A DNA stretch of 64,000 bases from Ectocarpus siliculosus (Eukaryota; Sar; Phaeophyceae; Ectocarpales; Ectocarpaceae), in assembly GCA_000310025.1 (NCBI GenBank), contig FN648396.1, positions 1 to 64,000 of the forward strand, written 5' to 3'. Within the stretch, counting starts at the first letter, position 1, and each line of letters starts with the position of its first letter. Below are positions 1 through 10,475 of this stretch, piece after piece. The translations under genes and the position numbers were made by a program. The notes beneath the pieces were generated by a model. That model saw only the letters and a program-made list of their open reading frames with translations, was not told the origin of the DNA and did no database searches.

Positions 1-96
1 CTAACCCTAATTCTAACCCTAACCCTAACCCTAACCCTAACCTAACCCCTAACCCTAACCCTAACCCTAACCCTAACCCTAACCCTAACCCTAACC
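1..96. repeat. Terminal telomere array (CCCTAA)n
   Basis: About sixteen CCCTAA units with a few variants (CTAATT, CCTAA and CCCCTAA forms) begin at base 1. The C-rich strand reads inward, so the chromosome end lies to the left and the G-strand repeat is TTAGGG. The variants are typical of the inner part of a telomere. Confidence 0.95.
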
Positions 97-2345
97 CATA
101 CGCTCGTAAACAATCCGGCCCATTTTCAACACCCAACTGATTATGATATGAACTTCGGGCGTACAACAAGCGTAGGTGCAGTGAGCCAAAAGGGTTGAGC
201 ACCATCAATCTCACCAGGGGTGGGCGCTGGTGTTGGGAGGAACACCGAGAGTAGCACCCGAGGGTAGACCCAGAGTAGCAACAAGAGAGTGGCGCCGAGT
301 GGGAGCGTGAGCATTGCGCGAGGCCGACTGAGTGTGGACAGATGTCGAGTTAAACGAAGCGTGTGAAAGTTGTTCATGTAAACCCCAAACATCATGATGA
401 CATATCAACCCATCCACATTCGAAATGAGCTCGTCGAAAGATTGTTGTCGTCAGACAGGCAGATTTGCGGGTATTTGGGGGATTGGGATTGACCGGTAGG
501 GTCAAGTCAAGTTCGCCGTCGCTGCTGTCATTTTCCGTCGTTCATATGCTGCTGTCATATTCTCCAGGTCTCGTTTCGTTTTCAGGCGTGTGCAATGCAA
601 CTCATCACAGCGGCTGGAGTTTGCGGAATGCGGGAGCTACAGTACAGATGTGCACCCTATGTACGCCGTGCAGTGCCGTGCAGCAGTGCGACGACAAATA
701 CACCCAGCACAAGTGTCTGTTCGTGGTCTCCTTCTCCACGTCCAACTCCCAGCCTCAACAACGTGGGACAAGGGCAATAGAAGTATGGACCGGCCCTGCT
801 TCAAAGCAGCCGCCAACGCGATTTGGCAACCATCAATCTTACCAGGGGGCGGAGTAGGCGCTGTTCGTGGTGTAGAAACAGCGAGAGCAGCACCGACGAT
901 GGCGCCGTGGGTTACAAGAGTGTGGCACCGAGGGAGAACGTGAGGCATGAGCGCGACGTCGACCAAGTTCGGGTGGATATCAATTTTGAATATTGCGTGT
1001 ATCAGCCTTTGTTGAACATCCCATACACCTTTATGAGACGTTTACCCATCGACTTCCTAAGGAACTTATCGCAGCAATTTCTGTACTAGGAGAGCAAACG
1101 GTGAGTATTTGGGAGTTACACCCTGCAGCCAACTCAAAGTTCCACGAAAAATATCCATCTGTCTGTGAAGAGGATCACCTGAGCGAATACGTGGGGAACA
1201 GTTCATCCGAGGTTGCCGGGTGTGTGATTCAACTTTGTGGAGCCTCGGGAGTCTGTGAAATGCAGGCGGAACAGATGCGTACCACATACACGCAGTCCTG
1301 CGAAGAAATTCGACAACAACGACCATCTGCACACGTGCGTGGACTGTTCTTGATCTTCTTCGCCGCGACCCACCACCAGCCCCAACAAGGTGGGACAAGG
1401 GCAATGGGGCAATATGGGCCGGTTCCGCTCTCAAGCAGGCGGCAGCCATATCAAACGGTTGGTTGAAAGGCAGCAACGAGGTTGACATTTCGTACAGAAT
1501 GCTGATCGTGCCTGCCAAACAACACGCGGAAAGAAATCTTGCAAACAGTTTCGATCACGGTAATCCGGACCATTTTTCAACACCGAAGCTGATCGTCTGT
1601 TTTCCGACGTACACCAAGCATAGGTGCCGCGAGCGAACGCGAATTGGCAACCATCAATCTTACCTGGGGTAGGCTCTGGTGGTGGTAGGAACACCGAGAG
1701 TAGCACCGAGGACAGAACCAAGCGTAGGAAAGAGAGGGTAGCACCGAGGGGGTACGTGAGGCATGAACACGGCGTCGAGTGTGTTCGGGTGGATATCAAT
1801 TTGGAAAATGCGTGTGTCAGTCGTTCGTGTATACCCCAAACATCGTGATGGGACATTAACCCACGGACCGTCTAAGGGGCTCGTCGCAACAATCTTGGTA
1901 CCAGACGGGTAGATGGTGATTTTTGGGAGTCGAATAGGAGGGCCAACTCAAAACACCGCAAGAATTGTCTGTCTGTGAACAGATTGAAGTTCGTTTTCGC
2001 GTGTGTGATGCCTCGGTTCTTACAGCGGCGGGAGATAGGCTGAAAGCTGGCTGAAAGCTGGCTGAAAGCTGGCTGAACAGATGTGCACCACGTGAACGCA
2101 GTGAATCGAAGCAGTGCGACAACGCGACCCCCGGCACGCGCAAGCTGTTCTTGATCTCCTTCCCCGCGACCCACCACCAGCCCCAACAACGTGAGACAAA
2201 GGGACTACCAGGTATGAGACGGGTACTCTTCCAACCAGGCGGGAGCCATATCAAAACGTTATAATGAGGGCTAGAATGGTAATAGTGCACGATCAACCAA
2301 CAGTGTAATACTCCACGCCGAAAACAATCTGAAAAACAATTTCGA
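97..2345. repeat. Telomere-associated tandem repeat, three units
   Basis: Three diverged head-to-tail units start near 100, 786 and 1546, and the start of a fourth copy of the motif at about 2333-2360 marks the junction with the next repeat family. Shared landmarks in order are a TTTTCAACACC block, an ACCATCAATCT-TACC block, a GGAACACCGAGAGTAGCACC block, a GGGTGGATATCAATTT block, CCCCAAACATC, and a CCCACCACCAGCCCCAACAA block near each unit end. Long reading frames exist on both strands but are not shared in frame between units, so I call no gene. Confidence 0.8.
2038..2084. repeat. 11-bp minisatellite inside the third unit
   Basis: GCTGGCTGAAA is repeated about four times in tandem. The other two telomere-associated units lack the expansion. 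Confidence 0.85.
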
Positions 2346-2538
2346 TGAAAGTGATCTGAACCTTTTTCAACACGCTTTCAGTGTCTCGCCTAAGGCAAAT
2401 AGCTGATCCTTGCCAACGTTAAAGACAACATTGGAAATTTTGTGAAGGTCTCACATACCAGCGCATGCTTTCTACAACCTCCGGCGCGTTTCAAGATATC
2501 AGCCATTGGCCGACCTCGAAGGTTCCCGGCTGAAGAGC

Positions 2539-2542
2539 AGGG

Positions 2543-2581
<39 letters not shown>
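2539..2581. repeat. Interstitial telomere repeat, TTAGGG on plus strand
   Basis: Seven TTAGGG units, one of them TTTAGGG, lie in unit A in inverted orientation relative to the terminal telomere. They sit between the GACCTCGAAG block and the GACTGCTAAGCTTCGACC block, where units B and E have a short G-rich stretch instead. Confidence 0.9.
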
Positions 2582-3042
2582 CTCCGTTGTGGTGAAAGGG
2601 GTCGTCATACTGGCGACTGCTAAGCTTCGACCAGAAAAATCACAACGGTGTCTGGTTGATATTGCAGTCCGTTCAGTCACGTGGTATTCGCCTTGCCCCA
2701 AAGACGGTTCGCTGATAAGCGTGGTCGACGGAACAGACAGACCAGTTCCAAGACTTTAACCCAACAATTTTTATCCCGAAAGGCTTGTGTCGGGCGACGC
2801 GGTGGGGCACTCGGTCTAGCAAGTGATGCCCTCAACCCCCGGCGTGTATATCACCGGCTATCGAGATGAATGTGTGCACGAGTTGGTCTACGAGGGCCCT
2901 GGTGTTTGTGAGAAAGGCCTGGTGTTCGTGAGAATAACTGTGTCGCGGTTGTGAGCTCGTTTCCCTCCTCCCCCGGTGGCGTATCAGCTGAACTTCCTCT
3001 GTCTCCGAGCCCTTGTGAGAGTTCCACCACGCACGGTCTCAC

Positions 3043-3153
3043 CGTCTGAACGGCAGCATGTACTTTCATCGCAGGTGCCGCCGCAGCCGACACCGTCGCC
3101 AAGGTATACAGGAGTCGGGTCCTCGCATGCTCCATTCCAAGTTCCACATAGCT
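3043..3153 (-). CDS. Cysteine-module exon, unit A
   Basis: On the minus strand an acceptor ending CTGCAG precedes about 37 codons that end at a G|GTGAGA donor, phase 1 at both ends. The peptide follows the family pattern C-x2-W-x-G-x-C-x2-PTPVYLGDG-x2-C-x3-C-x4-CC. Six cysteines in this spacing suggest a small disulfide-bonded extracellular module. The exon resembles the G-x-G-D-G-x2-C type repeats I remember from large secreted proteins, but that is recall and not a search. I see no start codon or signal peptide attached, so it may be an internal exon of a larger gene or a gene fragment. Confidence 0.55.
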
Positions 3154-3699
3154 CTGCAGGACATCACAAGTCGCCAGGACCGACGACGGAAAATCCACCC
3201 GGGCAAGCGTGCATTTTCGGACAGACACCAAAGTGACTTTACACGGCGAGAACAGGCAACTCGTCTACAGCTCTTGGTTTCGAACAGGTAGTCTCGTGGG
3301 GTGTCCCAGTGTTCATGATACCGGTCCCTCGGGAGCCACGTTCCGAACCCCGACACAAAATAAAGCTGTAGGGAGACAGGTCAGGCGTTGATGGCGGTCG
3401 GCACCGTAGGTTGCACTTTAATTTCTCATGATCTATTTTCGAGACTTCACGAGCCGTTCGATAGAGACCGAAATTGGGCCACAGCCAGGGTCGCGTTCAG
3501 CTCCCAGTCGTGTCCGCGCGGGTATCGCTTCGTAAGGCTGACATTGCCACGCTTTTCGGTGGAACTTGAACTGAGAGGTAAGACTCGAACTTACGTGCAT
3601 GTACTGCAGTGGTACGTTGCCCTGTAGCACTGTCTACAAAAGGAGTCAGCGGGTCACGAGGATGTCCGTGTTTGCAGATGTGCAGTGCAGAGATGGATG

Positions 3700-3985
3700 G
3701 GGTGGGCGGGGGGTTACTCATAGTCGTTGCCAAGCGACGAAAACCCAACCCCGATGGCAAACACCGGGGGGGGCGGGGGGGGGGTGTACTCATAGTCGTG
3801 CATGCCGTAGTCGTGAGACCATTGACCTCGCATCCCTACAAACCCGGGACGGAGGACGCCGGGTTCTCACCAGACCAGGCTCTCACGTCACCAAAGGGTG
3901 CGCTGCATCCTGCTAAGGGTGTTCGGCATCTTGTGCTTACTTCCTTGCGTACGGATGACAGCTGCGTGTGACTTCATTTATGGGG
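3700..3985. repeat. Dispersed repeat shared with 44.1 kb
   Basis: A G-rich run followed by TGTACTCATAGTCGTGCATG, then about 200 bp ending near ACAGCTGCGT, recurs almost unchanged at about 44100-44365. A smaller block, GTTGCCAAGCGACGAAAACC at about 3726, recurs twice at about 44615 and 44680. One copy therefore lies in the subtelomere and the other inside a transposase relic. Confidence 0.85.
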
Positions 3986-4014
3986 GGTTAGGGGTTAGGG
4001 TTAGGGTTAGGGTT
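3984..4014. repeat. Interstitial telomere repeat, TTAGGG on plus strand
   Basis: Four to five GGGTTA units lie directly at the right edge of the dispersed repeat. The copy at 44.1 kb continues without telomere sequence at this point. Confidence 0.85.
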
Positions 4015-4760
4015 TATTCTCATGGGGGGGGATTTTTCCTGTTTCTGTCGCACGCGCATATGGACACGTCTCGTCAAGGGCAACAGCTTATCCTGGCCAT
4101 AGACATGGGGGAATGAACAGATAAAAGACGCGGGCAAACGCAGGCGACAGTATCGAGTCGGGGGACTCCACTGTAGCGTGTTGTGACCGCCTGTGTTTGA
4201 TTTTTCGCTCTCTGTACCGCGTTGATTATGACTGTTGTGGATCGGAATGCCTGCAAGCGAACTAGGACCAGTCGCGGCTACTTTAGGCGTGTACTGTACG
4301 TGCCACGGTTGTTTGACGGTCTTCTGGTATTCCCGGTAACGTGCGCGTTGTTGGCGCACCAAGGGAGTGCGTGGAAATACTGTCTAAGCCGGGTCGGCTC
4401 ATTGTGGGTTCCCTAAATGTTGACAAAATGAGATGAAAACAACGAAAGTTTTGCTGTACGTGAGCCCACAAACTGTGAAACAACTCTGACTGATTGTAGT
4501 TTGCGGGGCTCGTCGCTGAGGTCGTCCCAAGTCGTCCCAAGGCGGGCCGGTATGACCGTATCAGAAGAGTCGGAAAGCCCAGTTCGAAAAACGAACCTAG
4601 AACGAGACGTTGGGGAACTATCAAAGAAGAAATAGCCAGCCTCTACGTTTGCGTTGCAGGCCACAGTCCCACAGTATATACGATAGAGACGCTGGCAGAG
4701 ATCCATCAACATATTTGAGCCAATACAGATACTTCGACGTATGGCAAGTTTTCACCGCAC

Positions 4761-4814
4761 CTTCACAGACTTTCTTGACGGGATCGCAGACTTGTTCAGG
4801 GTCCTCGCAGTTCC
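4761..4814 (-). CDS. Candidate 54-nt cysteine exon
   Basis: The minus strand has an acceptor after a T-rich stretch ending TCACAG and a donor at G|GTGCGG. Between them lie 18 codons containing C-x6-C-x6-C with acidic and proline residues. Phase is 1 at both ends, as for the HYR exon upstream on the same strand. The donor is non-canonical after GT and the exon is tiny, so the call rests mainly on phase and neighbourhood. Confidence 0.3.
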
Positions 4815-5321
4815 CTGTGACCAAAACACGCGCCCGGAGGGGGTAATCTACCCACCACGTGCTGGGCGATCCTACAGTAAGCATATGTACATGGTATCTT
4901 TCTGCTCACTAAATACTCGACGGTTAGTCTATGCTTTGGCGCGCGGGTACTTGGCGCTATATTACATTTTCCCTGCGCAGTGGTTTATGCCTGACACGCA
5001 AGTTGTGTCACCGGCAATGTTTCAACTACTGTACCTCGCCAGCAGTACACTGAACCGACGACTGGGGTGATTCAACTCTCAAATCTAATAATAATAATAG
5101 ATCCGCCACCACTAGCTAGCTTGTCTGTACGCATTGACGGCGATGTTATAGGGAACAACAGCGTTCCTGACACCAAGCGCACCGAAGATCACAACTCCTA
5201 CGGCGTGCTCTAGGCACTTGCCGGGCGCGACATTTGCATGAGTTGATTATGTTGAAGCGAAACAGATCATCTACAGAACGAGCTGAAAACATTCTAACAG
5301 GTTCACGTAGCCCCTCCTCAC

Positions 5322-5558
5322 CAACGACGGACATCTCCACTCGGCACGTATCGGTATTCCCGTTCGCGTCGGTGACCGTGTACGTGTGAAACTCTTCCCA
5401 TGGTGCCACATCAGTATTTGAAAGCGGAACATTTGGGTCTGGCGTAATCGCTAGACCTGCAGGAGTAGCAGCAGCTACGGGCGCTGCGATGTCTATCGTT
5501 GCTTCTTCGCCACAAACCCCTCCGAGTATCGTCAAACTGCATGTAATATCCAGTGGCC
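5322..5558 (-). CDS. HYR (hyalin repeat) domain exon
   Basis: Read on the minus strand, a strong acceptor (pyrimidine-rich, ending TTCCCCCCAG) precedes 237 nt that end at a G|GTGAGG donor. The 79 codons encode one HYR-like beta-sandwich: an LDITC start, a VCG motif in the middle, and the diagnostic YTVTDANGNTDTC close to the end followed by alternating hydrophobics. HYR domains occur in extracellular adhesion-type proteins, usually in tandem. Both splice phases are 1, the classic arrangement for a shuffled extracellular module. Continuing past the donor, the frame loses HYR character at once, which supports the splice site. No second HYR copy is visible nearby. Confidence 0.65.
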
Positions 5559-5939
5559 CTGGGGGGAACGAGTCCAAAGGCAATGGAGTGGAGGGGTATA
5601 ACTGTTAGTGCATTGCGGTGATACAATGCGGGTACTCTATTATGGAGGGTCCCGTACGTAGAAACTGGATATAGGTCGAGTCAGACCACTCGTGATGCGG
5701 TCTCGCCTCCGTCGAAAACTGGCGCAAGGAATCGAAATCAGTGCGGTACTCGCGGCTTTCACCCACCACCTAAAATCAGGCATCGTAAAACCTTCTACAG
5801 CAGTGTGCTGCACGACATGGCGATACCAAGGTTCACTCCGACTTTGTTCACACACGAGAGAACCTCTCCCCTGTATCTTGAAAAATACACCAATAGTTTT
5901 ACCTCAGTCCTTCTCCTCAGACATGTAGTATAGAATCAC

Positions 5940-7160
5940 ACTTTGGCATCATCTTCCACAAGAGACGGTGTTGCCACGTACAAATTTTCTACGCCAGCAT
6001 TTTTCAAGATTCAAGCCATTTGCCAAGCTCGACGCTTCCCGGCCGTGAAAGCGTTGTTGGGGCGGGGGGTTGGACATGCTGCCGACTGCTCAGCTTGGAC
6101 CGAAAAATACACACCACGGTGATCGTTTCATCTTGCAGCCCCCCTCGTAAGGTGGTCCTTCTCTAGGGTCCAGACTATTTGCTGAGGTGCAAGGTCGAAG
6201 GATACGCCCGAACGTGGAACATCAAGACCAGTGTTATCCAAAAGTCTATCCCGGCAATGTACAAAACCAAAAGACTTGTAGCGCAACGCAGTGTGGTATC
6301 CCGGTCAAGGCATCCTGGTTTGTACATCACAGACCGTTGGGATATATATATGTGGACACCAGTGTTATATGAGGATTCTGGTGTTTTCCCGGAACCCGCC
6401 GCTTATCAGTGGCAACCCTACGGTGTTCAAAGGCTTACGTGGCGTTACACCACAGAGCGCCCTGCCTGGTGGGAGTTCCACCACGCGCTGTCTTACCTGA
6501 CTCGCAGCATTTGTCCGCATTGCAGGTTCCGGCGCAGTCTTGATTATTACCAAGGTAAACAGGAGTCGGATCCACGCATACTCCATTCCAATCTTCGCAT
6601 ATCTCTGCAGGATATGACAAACCGCCAAGACCGACAACGGAACATTCACATGTGCAAGCAAGCGTTAGGGTAAGGGCACCGAAGCAACTTGCGTCTGCCT
6701 TTCACGTCGAGTATGGGTTATTCGTCTACAAATTTTGGTTGAAAACAGGGAGTCTCGTGGAGGCTTCCTGTGTGCACGCTACCTGTTCCTCGTATGCCGC
6801 GCTCTCGACCCCCGCAAACGCCGTTGGGAGCGCAGGCTAGTCAGGCATTGGAGGCGGTGGCCACGTTAGTTTCCACTTCCCTTTCTCATGAACCATGTTC
6901 GAGAAGTCGTGGAGCCCTCGATAGGGACCGAAATGGGGCCATGACCAAATGGTCACATTTTAACTCTTAGTCATAGCCGTGCGGACCACGCTTCGTGCGA
7001 CTGATGTTTCCACGGTTTTCGGTGGAGGTTGGTTTTGAGAAGCTACGACTCGAACCTACGTACATTGTACATGTACAGCAGTGGTACCTCGCCCGGTTCG
7101 CAAAGGGAGCCGACGAGTCGGCAGAGTGGTCGCGCGTTTCGACAGTGGGGAAATTCAACA
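5940..7160 (-). repeat. Subtelomeric exon-bearing unit B
   Basis: The most complete copy without inserted telomere sequence. Plus-strand landmarks include GCTCGACGCTTCCCGG at about 6027, TCGAAGGATACG at about 6210, the exon block at 6497-6604, CTTTCTCATGAACC and TTTTCGGTGGAGG in the tail. Unit C follows almost directly. Confidence 0.75.
6497..6604 (-). CDS. Cysteine-module exon, unit B
   Basis: A 108-nt minus-strand exon runs between an acceptor ending ATCCTGCAG and a TCAG|GTAAGA donor, phase 1 at both ends. It encodes 36 residues with C-x6-C-x12-C-x3-C-x4-CC and the shared DPTPVYLG core. This is the best-formed splice pair of the family. Translation upstream of the acceptor stays open but loses similarity to units D and E. 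Confidence 0.6.
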
Positions 7161-7990
7161 TGCTAACCGACTACAGTATTCGGATAAATGTTTTACGAGG
7201 ATTCTGGTGTTTACTAGAAACCTTAGTCGTGGTTCTGAGGGTGTTTTGCACCTCCCCTTCGAAGCTTGTCAGCGGCAACCCTACTATGTGCGAGCGCTTA
7301 TGTCGCATCATACCACGGAGCGCCCTGGTGGGGGCTTGCACCACGCTCGGTCTTACGTGAACGGCAGCATTTGGCGGTACTGCAGGTGCCGAAGCAGTCC
7401 TCGCCATCGCCAAGGTATTCCGGAGTGGGGTCCGCGCATACTCCATTCCAATCTTGACATATCTCTGCAGGACATGACAAGCCGCCAAGACGGACGACGG
7501 AACAGCCACAAAGCAAGCGCTAGGGTAAGGACACCAGAGCGCGACTTGCGTCAACTTTTCACGTCGAGAATAGGCCATTCGTCGGAAGCGTTTCGTTTCA
7601 AACAGGGAGTCTCGGGGAGTCTTCCTGTGTACACGGTGCTGCGGCTTCCGACTCCCGCAAGCGCTGTAGGGAGGATTGGAGGCGATGGCCACGTTAGGTT
7701 GCTTCAGATTTTCATGGACTGTATTCGAGAATTCCTGAGGCCAGGACCTTAGAGACCGACATAGGGCCAGGACCAAATGGTCACATTCAACTCCCAGTCG
7801 TAGCCGTGCAGGTCACGCTTCGTGAGGCTGATGTTCCCACGCTTTTTTGGTGGACATTGATCTTGAAACGTTACGACTCGAACCTTCGTACGTGTACATG
7901 TGGTATACCTCACCCCGTTCACAGAGGAAGCCAACGAGTCGGGCGAGTGTCCGTGTTCATCGACAAGGGAGAAATTGAACAAACTCATGC
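7161..7990 (-). repeat. Subtelomeric exon-bearing unit C, 5' part missing
   Basis: Joins unit B with no spacer and lacks the first 300-400 bp seen in units A, B and E, including the GCTCGACGCTTCC block. It keeps the exon and the tail with TTTTTGGTGGACATTG. Confidence 0.7.
7357..7464 (-). CDS. Cysteine-module exon, unit C
   Basis: 108 nt on the minus strand with acceptor GTCCTGCAG and donor C|GTAAGA, phase 1 at both ends. All six cysteines, the tryptophan and the PTPxYLGDG core are kept. The last exon base is C where units B, D and E have G, which slightly weakens the donor. Confidence 0.57.
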
Positions 7991-8097
7991 CGCATGTACA
8001 TGGGCCGTGTCTCGTCTACGGCAAACAGGTGATTGTTGCCAACGTCAAAGCCAACATTGGAGAACGGCGAAGGTTTCACATACTAGCTCAAGTTCTC

Positions 8098-8157
8098 CTA
8101 ACCCTAACCCAAAGTTTCACATACTAACCCTAACCCTAACCCTAACCCTAACCCTAA
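8098..8157. repeat. Interstitial telomere repeat, CCCTAA on plus strand
   Basis: Two CCCTAA tracts (8098-8110 and 8124-8157) lie in terminal-telomere orientation. They are separated by a 12-14 bp piece, TTTCACATACTA, that also occurs just before the first tract. The small duplication suggests repair-associated insertion or slippage. Confidence 0.9.
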
Positions 8158-8411
8158 GCGTTGGCGGTGAGGCCGGAGGGGTCGTTAAGAGATCTTTGCA
8201 CCGCTTGACTCGTCAACCACCGACTATTGAGATGAATCTGTACATATGAGTGCTCTGCGAGAATTCTGGTGCTTGCTGAAAGCCTGTGTCGCGGATGTGA
8301 GCGCGTTCTCCGTCCTCCCCCCGTCGCGTATCCGCTGAAAACGTACTGCGTCCGAATGATTTCGTCGCGTCACCTGACGGAGCCCACTGGCGCTACTACG
8401 CACGGTCTTAC

Positions 8412-8525
8412 CTGAACGACAGCAGTCACTGGCGTCGCAGTTGAGGAAGCAGCCGACATTATCGCCAAGGTATACAGGAGTCGGGTTCGCGCATGCTCCA
8501 TCCCAACCTCCACATAGTTCGACAG
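8412..8525 (-). CDS. Cysteine-module exon, unit D
   Basis: 114 nt on the minus strand between a CACCTCAG acceptor and a TCAG|GTAAGA donor, phase 1 at both ends. The usual CTGCAG acceptor is lost here; the acceptor six bases upstream keeps the phase and adds two residues. It retains the six-cysteine pattern and the NPTPVYLGD core. Confidence 0.55.
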
Positions 8526-8960
8526 CTGAGGTGCCAGCTGACATGCCGCCAGGACCCACGACGGAACAGCCACACGGTAAGCAAGCAATTGGGTACAGAC
8601 ACCCACGCCACAATGCGTTCAACCTTACACGTCAGGTAGTCTAGAGCCTGTTCGTCCGCAGCGTTTGGTTTCATTTGGTCGTGGGGTCTCCCCGTGTGCA
8701 CGCTTCCAGTGTATGGAGTGCCGCGCTCGCAACCCCGACACGTACGAGCAACGCTGTAGTATGAGGCGCAGGTCAGGCAATGCTGGCGGCGGCCACTTTA
8801 GGTTGCACTCCCTTTTCTCATGGCCTTTACTCGAGATATCAGGGTCGGAGACCTATAAATAGGGCCATAACGAACCATCACACTCAACTCAGAGTCGTAC
8901 CAGTGCGGGTCACCCTTCGTAAGACTGTGGTTTCCACAGGTTTTTGAACTAAATTAGATG

Positions 8961-9119
8961 CATTATTATACTTACTTATTTAGCAGAAGAGCTTATGACG
9001 CGTACATCTTGATTTTAGTATGCTTTCAGTATTTTTGGTTTGGCCAGTTTGTTTGGGTGTTTTCATGCCCGTTCTAATCCAATGAATGGTACAAGATTTC
9101 GGCGCGTGCAAATCCACAA
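8961..9119. other. A+T-rich sequence, nothing recognised
   Basis: Unique-looking sequence between unit D and the open frame at 9120. No repeat or exon seen. Confidence 0.5.
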
Positions 9120-9758
9120 ATGTTGGGAACATTGGCACAGCAGCATAATAGTGCACCTTTTGCCACGCTTGTTCAACAGATGACGGTGGTGTACAGCATC
9201 AACCAGCCTGCAGACAGATCACATGCTGCAGAAAGATCACATCCATCCGTACATACATACGTCGTGCATCTATCTGTACTACTGCGTACGTTACCTACAT
9301 ACAGCACAAACCGTCGTTCGCACGTATGGACACGTGTCTGTATACCACGCCAGCGGTATCAGATTATCAAACACGTCATTTCAAAAACAATTTCCGAAAC
9401 GGTAACAAAAGTTATTCCGCGCACAACCCTCCGCGCATGTGCCCCAAAGGTTCATCTTTTTCCGCACCACCTGCCTCATCAGGATCGACAAACCAACAAC
9501 ATTAAGCTGCTTTCACCACGCGTACGTTCAGGTATGTGCCGCCTTCGCAACAATACACCAGGAGTCGATTGGACAGACGGAACGATTTATTTAGCGCGTA
9601 GACAACGAACAGTCACGGATGCTTCTTCGTCCGCAAGACGAATCCTCTTTACATCGAGAGTACCCAATTCTACGATAAGGAGGAAGTTCGACCTACCTCC
9701 AATTGTAGTTTCATTTCTTTCTTTTTTTGTATGTATTACTGTACAACACTTGCAATAA
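9120..9758 (+). CDS. Open frame of 212 codons, unrecognised
   Basis: An uninterrupted frame rich in Thr, Arg, His and Val. It has no signal peptide and no motif I know; only the last ~20 residues are hydrophobic. It could be chance, since the window holds many frames of this size without protein-like composition. It lies outside the exon-bearing units and on the opposite strand to them. Confidence 0.15.
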   Translation: MLGTLAQQHNSAPFATLVQQMTVVYSINQPADRSHAAERSHPSVHTYVVHLSVLLRTLPTYSTNRRSHVWTRVCIPRQRYQIIKHVISKTISETVTKVIPRTTLRACAPKVHLFPHHLPHQDRQTNNIKLLSPRVRSGMCRLRNNTPGVDWTDGTIYLARRQRTVTDASSSARRILFTSRVPNSTIRRKFDLPPIVVSFLSFFVCITVQHLQ

Positions 9759-9774
9759 CCAAGGTTACGCCGCT

Positions 9775-10190
9775 GTTGGCAGTGCCTTGCGTTTTTCGGT
9801 CAACTCATGTTCTGAACCGTGGCCAGACCATGGTCCAATCGTTATTACCCGGATATAACGCGTAATATTGATTGCTTCTGCGATGTGTACAACCACATTT
9901 ATTTTGAAGAATCTTGAACAGTTCTTTGGTGTTGACCGGTACAAAAAATCAGGGTGGCAACAATGAGCAAGTTTTGGACCGTTAATGATGTAGTTTTCAG
10001 TCTTACCACACAAACATCGGTGTATGTACCAGCAAGCAGCAGTAGACGTAATCACATACATGATGTGCGGTGTTGTGTAGTTCGGCAGCAGCAACAGACG
10101 CGTATGTAGTACATACTGCATTTTGCGTTTAGCTCATGTTCTGAACCAACCATGGCCGAACCATGGTCCGATCGATACCCGGACATACAT
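9775..10190. repeat. Direct repeat pair, ~60-80 bp
   Basis: The blocks at about 9788-9850 and 10128-10190 share CTCATGTTCTGAACC, an ACCATGGTCC core and a CCCGGA(T/C)AT stretch, with imperfect spacing. The 340-bp offset could reflect a degraded element with short terminal repeats. Confidence 0.5.
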
Positions 10191-10475
10191 TTACACGTAC
10201 TATTGTCTTCTTTTCATGCGCGTTTTGTTTCCAATATTCCGCTTTCATTTCGACTTCTCCTTTAAGCGTACGTCATTTTGGCATTTTCCAAGTGCGATGG
10301 TGCCGGCAGTCTATTTACGGACGCCAAAGTGTTTGTTGCGAAATGAACTACGCCAAACAAAGTAATGGTTCTGTATTAAATCATACATGCACATTACGAC
10401 CTTCTCCGCTTAATTCGTGGCCGCCGTGTCCGTCACCATGGCTTATCACACAATGGCAAAATATTTTGCTTCGAG

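Larger units (their letters stand above)
2390..3690 (-). repeat. Subtelomeric exon-bearing unit A
   Basis: First copy of a 0.7-1.4 kb repeat also found at about 5940, 7161, 8030, 12235 and 13665. Plus-strand landmarks are a GCCTAAGGCAAA-type start, a GACCTCGAAG block, a CTGCTAAGCTTCGACC block, a stretch ending CTCCCTCCTCCC, the exon block near 3043-3153, and a tail with TTCTCATG and a TTTTCGGTGGA block. It carries an inserted interstitial telomere tract and a cysteine-module exon. The minus strand is chosen because the exon reads that way. Confidence 0.75.
8030..8960 (-). repeat. Subtelomeric exon-bearing unit D
   Basis: Starts with a CTACGGCAAACAG block like the other units, is interrupted by telomere repeats at 8098-8157, and continues through AAGCGTTGGCGG, the exon and a tail with CTTTTCTCATGG. 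It ends in A+T-rich unique sequence near 8960. Confidence 0.7.

Noticed and set aside
97-2345. A coding gene in the telomere-associated units
   Set aside because: Frames of 100-157 codons occur, but indels between the three units break every shared frame.
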